Positions 1 to 7,615 of a stretch of 64,000 nt of DNA are shown piece after piece. Position 1 is the first letter of the stretch. Each line of letters starts with the position of its first letter. The notes beneath the pieces are model-generated. The model was given only the letters and a program-made list of their open reading frames with translations, did no database searches and was not told the origin of the DNA. Origin of the DNA: Burkholderiales bacterium 67-32 (lineage in GTDB: Bacteria; Pseudomonadota; Gammaproteobacteria; Burkholderiales; Burkholderiaceae_B); NCBI GenBank assembly GCA_001898625.1, contig MKUP01000033.1:1-64000 (forward strand), in the 5' to 3' direction. Made by a program: the position numbers and the translations under genes.

Positions 1-7
1 AAACGAG

Positions 8-36
8 ATTATGAAGAAGTTTTTTACGTCTGTCAA
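8..36 (-). promoter_or_regulatory. Near-consensus sigma70 promoter firing out of the left edge (rRNA-type, proximal)
   Basis: On the minus strand a perfect -35 TTGACA (31-36) is separated by 17 bases from a -10 CATAAT (8-13). Transcription would begin near position 1 and leave the window. Such a strong promoter, with a second one about 230 bases upstream and no reading frame between, is the usual layout of stable-RNA operons. The link to a 16S rRNA operon is an inference because the gene itself is outside the window. Confidence 0.65.
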
Positions 37-237
37 ATCGTCGTTAGCTGCTGTTTACTACGCCGCCACTGCGATTCGTCAGACCCCCGCTGCGTTACCA
101 CCTTGCCGCAGGGCTCCTTCTTTTGGTTGGCTGATTCGCTGCGCCCGCTTATGCGTAACCGCTGCTGAAACTGCCTTCCTCACCCTTCGCATCACCCGCT
201 TCGCTGTTCGCGTTGCGTTTGCTGCGTCGAGAAAGAG

Positions 238-267
238 ACTATAGCACGCATTGAAATCGGCACGCAA
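238..267 (-). promoter_or_regulatory. Second leftward promoter, distal member of a tandem pair
   Basis: On the minus strand a -35 TTGCGT (262-267) and a -10 TATAGT (238-243) are 18 bases apart. It points the same way as the strong promoter at 8-36, with about 200 bases of apparently non-coding sequence between them. The pair resembles the P1/P2 arrangement of rRNA operons. The open frames that cover 11-267 on both strands look accidental. Confidence 0.45.
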
Positions 268-306
268 ATCGACCCAGGCTTTCTTGTCAGTTTCGTGACC
301 GAAAAC

Positions 307-350
307 GGGCCTTTTCAGGCCCTGATACAGCGCGCAAAGCGCGCTGTATC
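307..350 (-). terminator. Two adjacent hairpins after the enoyl-CoA hydratase gene
   Basis: Positions 324-350 form a perfect 12-bp stem with an AAA loop (arms GATACAGCGCGC and its complement). Positions 307-322 form a 6-bp stem with a GAAA loop when read on the minus strand, followed by GTTTTC. They lie 60-100 bases downstream of the leftward hydratase gene and upstream of the tandem leftward promoters. They probably terminate the hydratase transcript and insulate the promoters. The U tract is weak, so factor-independent termination is not certain. Confidence 0.45.
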
Positions 351-411
351 GCCATTTGGCGTGAACTAAAAAAATTTTCGAGGCCTTGCCGGGCAGACAC
401 CCCCAGGCCTG

Positions 412-1188
412 CTACCTATGCTGGAACGACGGCGGACGCTTGGCGATGAAGGCCTCCATGCCTTCCTTCTGGTCATGCGTGCCGAACAGCGAATGGAACA
501 GGCGTCGCTCGAACTGCATGCCTTCGGCCAGCGGCGTCTCGAAGGCACGGTTCACCGCTTCCTTGGCCATCATGACCGAGGGCAGCGACATCGAGGCAAT
601 GACGGTGGCCATTTCGATCGCCTCGTCCAGCAGCTTGTCCGCGGCCACCACGCGCGAGACCAGGCCCGCGCGTTCGGCCTCGGCCGCATCCATCAGGCGG
701 CCGGTCAGCACCAGATCCATGGCCTTGGCCTTGCCCACCGCGCGCGGCAGGCGCTGGGTACCACCGGCGCCGGGGATGATGCCCAGCTTGATCTCGGGCT
801 GTCCGAAGCGCGCCGTCTCGGCCGCCACCAGGATGTCGCACATCATGGCCAGCTCGCAGCCGCCGCCCAGCGCATAGCCGGCCACGGCCGCGATCACGGG
901 CTTGCGGATGCGGCGCAGGGTCTCCCAATTGCGGGTGATGAAGTCCGAGGCGTAGGCCTCTATATAGGAGAGGTCTTTCATCGCGCCGATGTCGGCGCCC
1001 GCGGCAAAGGCCTTTTCGCTGCCTGTGATGACCATGGCGCCGATATCGGGATCGGCGTCGAAGGCCAGCAGCGCCGCCCCCAACTCGTCCATCAACGCAT
1101 CGTTCAGCGCATTGAGCGCCTTGGGGCGATTCAGGGTCAGCAGGCCGACCCGGCCACGATTCTCGACCAAAACCAGAGCTTCGCTCAC
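412..1188 (-). CDS. Enoyl-CoA hydratase/isomerase family protein
   Basis: The product is 258 residues and matches a crotonase-fold enoyl-CoA hydratase of fatty-acid beta-oxidation, which adds water to trans-2-enoyl-CoA. Visible signatures are AFAAGADI (oxyanion hole and CoA region), [14 protein letters not shown], and the [19 protein letters not shown] stretch that carries the catalytic glutamate. Three GTG/GTC codons sit at the start. I chose the GTG at 1186-1188 because AGGAG lies 7 bases before it, whereas the GTG at 1192-1194 directly abuts the ribosome site. It stands alone, divergent from the nucleotidyltransferase gene. The exact acyl-CoA substrate cannot be read from sequence. Confidence 0.93.
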   Translation of the reverse strand: MSEALVLVENRGRVGLLTLNRPKALNALNDALMDELGAALLAFDADPDIGAMVITGSEKAFAAGADIGAMKDLSYIEAYASDFITRNWETLRRIRKPVIAAVAGYALGGGCELAMMCDILVAAETARFGQPEIKLGIIPGAGGTQRLPRAVGKAKAMDLVLTGRLMDAAEAERAGLVSRVVAADKLLDEAIEMATVIASMSLPSVMMAKEAVNRAFETPLAEGMQFERRLFHSLFGTHDQKEGMEAFIAKRPPSFQHR

Positions 1189-1324
1189 GACCACACTCCT
1201 TCCTATATATATACCGGGCGCGCCGGTGCCGCCTCAAGCATACCCGCACCCCGTGGCGGCCGGCGGCTTGAGTTTCACCCCGCCATGGCGCACCATCTTT
1301 GGTTCCATATTTCAAGGAAAGGAC

Positions 1325-1975
1325 ATGGCTGGAGGAGCAAGCGGCGGCCGCAGCATCATCGGACTGCTGCTGGCCGCGGGCCGGGGATCGCGTTTTTCAG
1401 CGGACGGCAGCGCGAACAAGCTGCTGGCCCGCGTCGACGACCGGCCGGTCTGCGCCGCGGCGGCCCAGGCCCTGCGCGGGGCGCTGCCACGGGTGGCGGC
1501 GGCCGTCTCGCCCGCGGCGCCTCTTGTGGGCGATGCGCTGCGGCAGGCCGGGTGCGAGGTCATCGTATGCGACCGTGCCGCCGAAGGCATGGGCGGCACG
1601 CTGGCGCAGGCCGTCTCGTGGCTGTCGTCCCGGGAGCAGGCGGCCGGCAACGAGGCGCCCGCCTGGTGCATCATGCCCGCCGATATGCCCTGGGTGCACC
1701 CCGATACCGTGGCGGCGCTGCGCGACGCCTGGCTGGCCCTGCCTCCGTCCCGGCGCGAACGCGCGGTGCTCGCGCCCACCTATCGCCAGATGCGCGGCCA
1801 CCCGGTCCTGCTGGGGCCGGACTGGGCGGCGGCGCTGTCGCAATTGCAGGGCGACGAAGGCGCCCGCGCCCTGATCGCCGGCCAGGTCACCCCCCTGGCC
1901 GTGGAAGATCCGGGCTGCGTGCGCGACGTCGATACGCCGGACGACCTGGCGCCAGGCCCGACCCTCCTCGGATGA
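1325..1975 (+). CDS. MobA/MocA-like nucleotidyltransferase
   Basis: This 216-residue protein belongs to the GT-A-fold NTP transferases. The nucleotide-binding motif LLLAAGRGSRF is near residue 13, and the conserved lysine NKLLARV follows. ADMPWV near residue 117 carries the metal-binding Asp of the family. Relatives transfer CMP or GMP to molybdopterin (MocA, MobA). In this family such proteins often serve molybdenum hydroxylases, but no such enzyme is in the window. The ATG at 1325 was chosen because AAGGAAAGG precedes it and the nucleotide-binding motif starts soon after. The longer upstream frame antisense to the hydratase is not needed. Confidence 0.8.
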   Translation: MAGGASGGRSIIGLLLAAGRGSRFSADGSANKLLARVDDRPVCAAAAQALRGALPRVAAAVSPAAPLVGDALRQAGCEVIVCDRAAEGMGGTLAQAVSWLSSREQAAGNEAPAWCIMPADMPWVHPDTVAALRDAWLALPPSRRERAVLAPTYRQMRGHPVLLGPDWAAALSQLQGDEGARALIAGQVTPLAVEDPGCVRDVDTPDDLAPGPTLLG

Positions 1976-1980
1976 GGAGC

Positions 1981-2016
1981 CCCCCCTACGCGCTGACGCG
2001 CGCCCCCGAGGGGGCG
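1981..2016. repeat. Intergenic repeat with C-rich head and GC palindrome
   Basis: The 13-mer CCCCCCTACGCGC at 1981-1993 recurs at 38700-38712. In both places it begins a few bases after a stop codon and after a GAGG run. Here it is followed by CGCCCCC-GA-GGGGGCG at 2001-2016, which could form a hairpin. This fits a dispersed REP-like element located in 3' untranslated regions, or a degenerate terminator for the upstream gene. Two copies only are visible in 64 kb. Confidence 0.5.
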
Positions 2017-2123
2017 GCACTGGCGGACCGGCAGAGCCGGATCCGCTGTGCCCTGAGCCGGACACGCCCGCTCGTCGAGTGCGATGGCGCGTAGCGCCAT
2101 GGATGACTAACATGAAGGAACCT

Positions 2124-3947
2124 ATGCAACGGACCGCCGTTTCCAATCGCCCCGCGCCTCGCCGGCGCGCGTCCCAGCCGGACACGTCCATGACCGAAGC
2201 CATCTCCTACCGCCTGGAACTCATCGATCCGGCCGGGCACCGCTGCCGGGTCACGATGTCCATCCCCGACCCCGATCCGACCGGGCAGTGCGTCAGCCTG
2301 CCCGCCTGGATACCCGGCAGCTACATGATCCGCGACTTCGCCCGGCAGATAGAAAGCATCGAAGCGCGGGCCTGGGGCCGCAGGATCGAACTGAGCAAGC
2401 TGGACAAGCAGACCTGGCAGGCCGCGCCCTGCCGCGGGCCGCTGCAGATCGTCTGCGAGATCTACGCCTGGGACCTGTCGGTGCGCGCCGCGCACCTGGA
2501 CGAGAGCCACGGGTTCTTCAACGGCACCAGCGTCTTCCTGCGCGCGGCCGGCCACGACGACGTGCCCTGCCTGCTGGAACTGGTGGCGCCACGCGGCCTG
2601 GACTGGAAGGTCTACACCAGCCTGCCCGAGGCCGAAGGCCATCCCCAGCGCGCGCCGCGCCACGGCTTCGGCATGTACCGCGCGCCGGACTACGACGCGC
2701 TGGCCGACCATCCCATCGAGATGGGTACGCCCCAGGTCGCCAGTTTCGAGGTCTACGGCGCGCGGCACGAGCTGGTCTTCACCGGCGACGTTCCCAACCT
2801 CGATCTCGAACGGCTGGTGGCGGACATCCGCAAGATCTGCCAGAAGCAGATCGCCTTCTTCGAACCGCGGACGCGGCGGGCGCCGTTCCTGGACAGCTCG
2901 GACCGCTATGTCTTCATGACCATGGTCACCGGCGACGGCTACGGAGGCCTGGAACACCGCTCGTCCACCGCGCTGATGACCTCGCGCTCGGACCTGCCCG
3001 TGCGGGAACGGCCCGAGCAGACCGACGGCTACCGCAACTTCCTGGGCCTGGTCAGCCACGAGTATTTCCACACCTGGAACGTCAAGCGCATCAAGCCCGC
3101 GGCCTTCGTGCCCTACGACCTGGACCGCGAGAACCATACGCGGCTGCTGTGGCTGTTCGAGGGCTTCACGTCCTATTACGACGATCTGTTCGTGCTGCGG
3201 GCCGGCGTGATCACCGAACCGGACTACCTGCGCACGCTGGCCAGGACGGTGTCTCTGGTGCACGCGGCCCCCGGCCGCTTCAAGCAATCGGTGGCGGAAA
3301 GTTCGTTCGATGCCTGGACGCGCTACTACCGCCAGGACGAAAACTCGCCCAACGCCATCGTCAGCTACTACACCAAGGGCTCGCTGGTCGCGCTGGGGCT
3401 GGACCTGCTGCTGCGGCACGAAACCGACGGACGCCACGGCCTGGACGACGTGATGCGGTTGCTGTGGACGCGTTATGGCCGCGACTTCTACCGGGGCGGC
3501 GCGCGCGGCGTCGAGGAAGACGCCATGCCGGACCTGATCCGGGAAGCCACCGGCGTCGATGCGCGCGATTTCCTGCGCCGCCACGCCTACGGCCGCGAGG
3601 ACGTGCCCTTGGCGGAACTGCTCGCGCAGCACGGCTACGCCCTGACCTGGAAGGCCTCCTCGCCGCTGCCTTCCCTGGGCGTGAAGACCGCGCGCCAGGG
3701 AGAAGACCTGCGCCTGGCCACCGTGTACACGCTCGGCCCGGCCCACCGGGCAGGGTTGTCCGCGCAGGACGTGCTGGTGGCCATCGACGGCCTGCGCGTA
3801 CAGAACGGCAACCTGGACAAGCTCCTGGCGCGCTACCGCCCCGGCGATCTGATCGAGATCCATGCGTTCCGGCGCGACGAACTGCGCCGGTTCACGGTGA
3901 AGCTCGAGCCGGCGCCGGAAACGGAGTGCGTGATCGCGGCGGCCTGA
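2124..3947 (+). CDS. M61 family metallopeptidase with C-terminal PDZ domain
   Basis: The 607-residue product resembles M61 glycyl-aminopeptidase-like enzymes. The zinc motif HEYFH is at about residues 312-316 (VSHEYFHTWNVKRIKP), and GGLEHRSST precedes it in the typical position. The last ~110 residues look like a PDZ domain (LGVKTARQGEDLRL, AGLSAQDVLVAIDG). No signal peptide is visible. The ATG at 2124 has AAGGAA five bases upstream. The ATG at 2190, where homology to the family begins (MTEAISYRLEL), is a serious alternative. It converges on ung with a 15-base gap. Confidence 0.88.
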   Translation: MQRTAVSNRPAPRRRASQPDTSMTEAISYRLELIDPAGHRCRVTMSIPDPDPTGQCVSLPAWIPGSYMIRDFARQIESIEARAWGRRIELSKLDKQTWQAAPCRGPLQIVCEIYAWDLSVRAAHLDESHGFFNGTSVFLRAAGHDDVPCLLELVAPRGLDWKVYTSLPEAEGHPQRAPRHGFGMYRAPDYDALADHPIEMGTPQVASFEVYGARHELVFTGDVPNLDLERLVADIRKICQKQIAFFEPRTRRAPFLDSSDRYVFMTMVTGDGYGGLEHRSSTALMTSRSDLPVRERPEQTDGYRNFLGLVSHEYFHTWNVKRIKPAAFVPYDLDRENHTRLLWLFEGFTSYYDDLFVLRAGVITEPDYLRTLARTVSLVHAAPGRFKQSVAESSFDAWTRYYRQDENSPNAIVSYYTKGSLVALGLDLLLRHETDGRHGLDDVMRLLWTRYGRDFYRGGARGVEEDAMPDLIREATGVDARDFLRRHAYGREDVPLAELLAQHGYALTWKASSPLPSLGVKTARQGEDLRLATVYTLGPAHRAGLSAQDVLVAIDGLRVQNGNLDKLLARYRPGDLIEIHAFRRDELRRFTVKLEPAPETECVIAAA

Positions 3948-3962
3948 CCCAGCCGCCGGCCT

Positions 3963-4715
3963 TCACCAGGCGACGGGCTCCCGCCCCTGCTCCGCCAGCC
4001 AGCGGTTGGCGGTTTCGAAATGCCCGCTACCCAAAAACGGTACCGGCGGGCGCCGGGCCGACAGGGGCGAAGGGTGATTGGCCATCAGCACCAGGTGCCT
4101 GCCGCCGGGCGGCAGCAGCGCCTGCTTGGCCTGCGCGTGCGCGCCCCACAGCATGAAGGCCTTGGGCGAGGGTTCGCGCGCGATCGCGGCGATGACCGCG
4201 TCGGTGAACGCTTCCCAGCCCTGCTTCGCGTGCGAGGCGGGCGCGCCGTCTTCCACTGTCAGCGACGTATTGAGCAGCAGCACGCCCTGCCGGGCCCAGC
4301 GCTGCAGATCATTGCCGAAGGCGGTGGGATTGCCGCCGAAGCTGGCCGCGATCTCGTTGAAGATGTTGCGCAGGCTGGGCGGGCGCTTGAAGCCGTCCGG
4401 CACCGAGAACGCCAGGCCCTGGGCCTGGCCGGGACCATGGTAGGGATCCTGCCCCAGGATCACGACCCGGGTCGACTCGGGCGTGGCCAGGTCCAGCGCG
4501 CGGAACGGCAAGGCCGGATAGATCACCGCGCCCGCTTCCCGGCGCAGGTCGACGAAACGCCGCAGCGCGTCGAACGATGGGCTGGCCAGCGCCCCGGCCA
4601 GCCGTTCGCGCCAGGCGGCCGGCAGGTGGTCCACGTGGTTTTGCAGCGGTTCGGCCAGGCGGTTGTCCGGCTCCGCCGCGAACAGATCGGCGGACTCGCC
4701 CCGGGCGGTGCTCAT
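3963..4715 (-). CDS. ung: Uracil-DNA glycosylase
   Basis: The 250-residue protein removes uracil from DNA to start base-excision repair. The catalytic water-activating loop GQDPYHG is at residues 88-94. The minor-groove loop HPSPLSA lies near residue 214, and LLLNTSLTV matches the uracil-recognition strand. Length and motifs are normal for family 1. Its ATG overlaps the trpC stop by four bases (ATGA), so translation is probably coupled to the trp mRNA even though its function is unrelated to tryptophan. Confidence 0.97.
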   Translation of the reverse strand: MSTARGESADLFAAEPDNRLAEPLQNHVDHLPAAWRERLAGALASPSFDALRRFVDLRREAGAVIYPALPFRALDLATPESTRVVILGQDPYHGPGQAQGLAFSVPDGFKRPPSLRNIFNEIAASFGGNPTAFGNDLQRWARQGVLLLNTSLTVEDGAPASHAKQGWEAFTDAVIAAIAREPSPKAFMLWGAHAQAKQALLPPGGRHLVLMANHPSPLSARRPPVPFLGSGHFETANRWLAEQGREPVAW

Positions 4716-5500
4716 GCGAACAGCCGCGCCAGCTCGGCGCCGGGCTCCGGCGCCCGCATGAAGGCCTCGCCCACCAGGAAGGCGTTGACGCCGTATTCGC
4801 GCATCTGGCGCACTTCGGACTGGCCCAGGATGCCGCTTTCCGTGACCACGCGCTTGCCGGCCGGGATACGTGGCAGCAGGTCGATCGTGGTCTGCAGCGA
4901 CACCTCGAAGGTCCGCAGGTTGCGGTTGTTGATGCCGAGCAGGCTGGTCCGCAGTTCCAAGGCCGTGTCCAGCTCGGCCGCGTCATGGACCTCCACCAGC
5001 ACGTCCATGCCGAGTTCCAGGGCCAGCGCTTCCAGGTCCCGCAACTGCGAGGGCTCCAGCGCGGCCACGATCAGCAGGATGCAGTCGGCGCCCATCGCCC
5101 GCGCCTCGACCACCTGATAGGCATCGACGATGAAATCCTTGCGCAGCACGGGCAGCGCGCACGCGGCGCGGGCGCGCCGCAGGTAGTCCTGCGACCCCTG
5201 GAAGAACTGCACGTCGGTCAGCACGGACAGGCAGGCCGCGCCATGCGTGGCATACGAGGCCGCGATCTCGCCGGGCTGGAAGTTCTCGCGCAGCAGGCCC
5301 TTGGACGGCGAGGCCTTCTTGATCTCGGCGATCACGCCGGAGTGGCCAGCCGCCACCTTGGCCTCGATCGCCTGCGCAAAACCCCGAACGTCCTGCCGGG
5401 CCTCGGCTTCGCGCCGCAGGTCGGACTCGCTGCGAAGCAGGCGCGCGGTGGCGACTTCTTCGGCCTTTACTGCCAGTATGCGTTGGAGAATGTCACTCAT
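4712..5500 (-). CDS. trpC: Indole-3-glycerol-phosphate synthase
   Basis: The 262-residue TIM-barrel enzyme closes the indole ring of carboxyphenylamino-deoxyribulose phosphate in tryptophan synthesis. The active-site lysine motif [10 protein letters not shown] is at about residues 59-68. [19 protein letters not shown] and [12 protein letters not shown] follow in the normal order, and VTESGIL forms the phosphate-binding region. There is no fused TrpF domain. It is third in trpG-trpD-trpC-ung, 34 bases after trpD, and overlaps ung by four bases. Confidence 0.97.
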   Translation of the reverse strand: MSDILQRILAVKAEEVATARLLRSESDLRREAEARQDVRGFAQAIEAKVAAGHSGVIAEIKKASPSKGLLRENFQPGEIAASYATHGAACLSVLTDVQFFQGSQDYLRRARAACALPVLRKDFIVDAYQVVEARAMGADCILLIVAALEPSQLRDLEALALELGMDVLVEVHDAAELDTALELRTSLLGINNRNLRTFEVSLQTTIDLLPRIPAGKRVVTESGILGQSEVRQMREYGVNAFLVGEAFMRAPEPGAELARLFA

Positions 5501-5534
5501 GACCCACCCATCAAGATTCCTGTGCGAAAACGGC

Positions 5535-6569
5535 TCATTGCGCCGCCTTCCTGGTGAACGATACGAACTCGTCCAGCCGCGCGCGCGCGGCGCCGCTGGC
5601 GATCAACTCGAAGGCCTTGCGTATGCCCTCGGCCACCGATGACACGGTGTTGCCGGCATACATGGCCAGGCCGCCGTTGAGCGCGACGATGTCGCGCGCG
5701 GGGCCTGGTACGTTGGACAAGGCTTCCAGCATGAGTTCACGGGATTCGTCGCGATTGGCGACTTTCAGGCTGCGGTTGGACACCATCTGGAGGCCGAAGT
5801 CCTCGGGATGGATCTCGTATTCGTGCACTTCACCGTCGCGCAGCTCGCCCACCATCGTGGCCGCCCCCAGCGAGGCCTCGTCCATGCCGTCCTTGCCGTA
5901 GACCACCAGCACGTGCTTGGATCCCAGGCGCTGCAACACCCGCACCTGGATACCGACCAGGTCGGGATGGAACACGCCCATGAGCTGGTTGGCGGCGCCG
6001 GCCGGATTGGTCAGCGGCCCCAGCAGGTTGAAGATGGTGCGCACCGCCAGTTCCTTGCGGATGGGCGCGATGTTCTTCATGGCCGAGTGGTGGACGGGCG
6101 CGAACATGAAGCCGATGCCGGTGGCTTCGATGCATTCGGCCACGGCCGCGGACGGCAGCATGACGTTGGCGCCCAGCGCCTCCAGCACGTCGGCGCTGCC
6201 CGACGACGACGAGACCCCGCGATTGCCGTGCTTGGCGATCTTGGCGCCGCCGGCCGCCGCCACGAACATGGCCGCGGTCGAGATGTTGAAGGTATGCGCA
6301 CCGTCGCCGCCGGTGCCGGCCAGGTCGACCAGGCTGTCGGTATCGGGTACTTTCACGCCGTCGGCGAACTCGCGCATGACCTGCGCGGCCGCGGTGATCT
6401 CGCCTATGGTCTCTTTCTTGACCCGCAGGCCCATGATGAGCGCGGCCGCGGTCGCCGGCGACATCTCGCCGCGCATCAGCATACGCATCAGCGACAGCAT
6501 CTCGTCATGGAATATCTCGCGGTGTTCGATGCAACGCACCAGCGCTTCGGTCGGGGTAATGGACACCAT
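5535..6569 (-). CDS. trpD: Anthranilate phosphoribosyltransferase
   Basis: The 344-residue enzyme transfers phosphoribose from PRPP to anthranilate. The PRPP-binding motif GTGGDG is at residues 85-90, and [15 protein letters not shown], which contacts the pyrophosphate and anthranilate, is at about 113-127. The ATG at 6569 is set by AAGGAG a few bases upstream and by the start of family similarity ([10 protein letters not shown]). It follows trpG by 29 bases and precedes trpC. The longer frame upstream only overlaps trpG out of frame and does not indicate a fusion. Confidence 0.97.
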   Translation of the reverse strand: MVSITPTEALVRCIEHREIFHDEMLSLMRMLMRGEMSPATAAALIMGLRVKKETIGEITAAAQVMREFADGVKVPDTDSLVDLAGTGGDGAHTFNISTAAMFVAAAGGAKIAKHGNRGVSSSSGSADVLEALGANVMLPSAAVAECIEATGIGFMFAPVHHSAMKNIAPIRKELAVRTIFNLLGPLTNPAGAANQLMGVFHPDLVGIQVRVLQRLGSKHVLVVYGKDGMDEASLGAATMVGELRDGEVHEYEIHPEDFGLQMVSNRSLKVANRDESRELMLEALSNVPGPARDIVALNGGLAMYAGNTVSSVAEGIRKAFELIASGAARARLDEFVSFTRKAAQ

Positions 6570-6598
6570 GGACTCCTTGGGAAATCGTTGCCGCTGGT

Positions 6599-7168
6599 TC
6601 ATGCGTTCAACTGCAGGAAATTGCGCAGCAAGGCATGGCCGTGCTCGCTCAGGACGGATTCGGGATGGAACTGCACCCCGTAGACGGGAAGGCTGCGGTG
6701 GCGCACGCCCATGATCTCCCCGTCGTCGGTCTGCGCCGTCACCTCCAGGCAATCGGGCAGGCTGTCGCGTTCGATGGCGAGCGAGTGGTACCGGGTGACC
6801 GTGTAGGGAGACGGCAAGTCCCGGAACACATCGCTGCCCGTATGGGTCATGGCCGACGTCTTGCCGTGCATGATCTGCCGCGCGCGGACGATTTTGCCAC
6901 CAAACGCCGCACCGATGGACTGGTGGCCCAGGCACACGCCCAGGATGGGCACCTTGCCGGCATAGGCCTGGATGAGCGGCACCGAGATGCCGGCCTCGGC
7001 GGGCGAGCACGGTCCGGGCGAGACGCAGATACGCTCGGGCGCCAGCGCCGCGATCTCGTCCAGCGTGATCTGGTCGTTGCGATACACCCGCACGTCCGCG
7101 CCGAGTTCGCCGAAGTACTGGACCAGGTTGTAGGTAAAGGAATCGTAATTGTCGAGCATCAGCAGCAT
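6599..7168 (-). CDS. trpG: Anthranilate synthase glutamine amidotransferase subunit
   Basis: The 189-residue class I amidotransferase supplies ammonia to TrpE. The nucleophile is Cys79 in GVCLGHQ, and the His/Glu of the triad are in VQFHPES (168-170). The N-terminal [13 protein letters not shown] is characteristic. The start is the ATG at 7168, preceded by GGGAG. In this genome trpG is not next to trpE, which lies nearly 28 kb away, so the two subunits of one complex come from separate transcripts. An independent leader peptide and promoter lie upstream (7431-7565). Confidence 0.97.
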   Translation of the reverse strand: MLLMLDNYDSFTYNLVQYFGELGADVRVYRNDQITLDEIAALAPERICVSPGPCSPAEAGISVPLIQAYAGKVPILGVCLGHQSIGAAFGGKIVRARQIMHGKTSAMTHTGSDVFRDLPSPYTVTRYHSLAIERDSLPDCLEVTAQTDDGEIMGVRHRSLPVYGVQFHPESVLSEHGHALLRNFLQLNA

Positions 7169-7430
7169 GCCGCTCTCCCCGTGGAATCGAACAGGCCAGT
7201 GGCCGGGAACATGTCGGCGATCGCGCCGTCCGGGAGCGGGCGCCACCACGCGAGCGACGAGCCACGATGCGCGTGTGCGGGGGTTCGGCTGGCAAGGGGG
7301 GGTACTGCTGGATACACGGACAATCTCCTGGATCGGGAGCCGCCGTGCCGGGGGAGCTGTGTGAATTCGCGACCTGCCACCGGTTACGGCGGCAGGGTGC
7401 AGTTTTCGAACCGCAACAACGTGCCGCTTC
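7169..7430 (-). promoter_or_regulatory. Structured trpG leader (candidate attenuator)
   Basis: This is the untranslated stretch between the leader peptide stop and trpG. Read on the minus strand, the arms CGCTTCC/GGAAGCG (7425-7442) form a 7-bp hairpin directly after the Trp codons. GGTTCGAAA (7404-7412) can pair with TTTCGAACC inside the leader peptide (7460-7468). A third stem, CCTGCCGCC with GGTGGCAGG (7373-7396, one G-U pair), lies further on. Mutually exclusive pairings are what transcription attenuation needs. A U-rich terminator tail is not evident, so the exact switch is unproven. Confidence 0.55.
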
Positions 7431-7481
7431 CTAGCGGAAGCGCCACCACTGAGCTGCTTGGTTCGAAACGATGCGGTTCAT
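7431..7481 (-). CDS. trpL: trp leader peptide upstream of trpG
   Basis: A 16-residue frame starts with ATG at 7481 and ends with TAG at 7431-7433: [16 protein letters not shown]. Two adjacent Trp codons lie near the end, just before a hairpin. This is the standard design of a ribosome-stalling trp leader, where lack of charged Trp-tRNA halts the ribosome and changes the downstream RNA fold. It lies 262 bases before trpG and 55 bases after a good sigma70-like -10 box. No strong ribosome-binding site is visible (only AAGA), as is common for leaders. It is separate from the leader of trpE. Confidence 0.7.
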   Translation of the reverse strand: MNRIVSNQAAQWWRFR

Positions 7482-7535
7482 GTCTTGAAGTGAGTCGGGA
7501 GCCGCGGCCATGTGCGCGTTTCAGCTCCAGCGGGA

Positions 7536-7565
7536 ATTCTAGCGCGTCCGCGTTTCGCTTGTCGA
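7536..7565 (-). promoter_or_regulatory. Probable promoter of the trpL-trpGDC-ung transcript
   Basis: On the minus strand a -35 TCGACA (7560-7565) and a -10 TAGAAT (7536-7541) are 18 bases apart, each matching five of six consensus positions. Initiation near 7529 would give a transcript opening about 48 bases before the leader peptide. It lies in the gap after the stop of the giant exoprotein gene, so the trpGDC genes need not depend on read-through from it. Confidence 0.55.
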
Positions 7566-7615
7566 ACGGAAGAAATGGGGACGGAACATGGCACCCCATA
7601 TCCGCCCCGTTCCCC

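Noticed and set aside
11-267. Open frames of 60-77 codons on both strands at the left edge
   Set aside because: They overlap two good leftward promoters, have no ribosome site and no recognisable protein pattern. The region looks like the upstream part of a stable-RNA operon.
5535-7295. Apparent 586-codon extension of trpD over trpG
   Set aside because: The extension is trpG out of frame; trpD similarity and a good ribosome site begin at 6569. It is not a TrpG-TrpD fusion.
7159-7380. 73-codon frame before trpG that also contains a Trp-Trp pair and overlaps the trpG start
   Set aside because: The pair sits in the middle of a long frame with no ribosome site and no hairpin next to it. The short leader at 7431-7481 is the better attenuation peptide.
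7460-7469. GGTTCGAAAC, resembling a tRNA T-loop
   Set aside because: No acceptor, D or anticodon stems fit around it on either strand. The sequence is explained by the leader inverted repeat.
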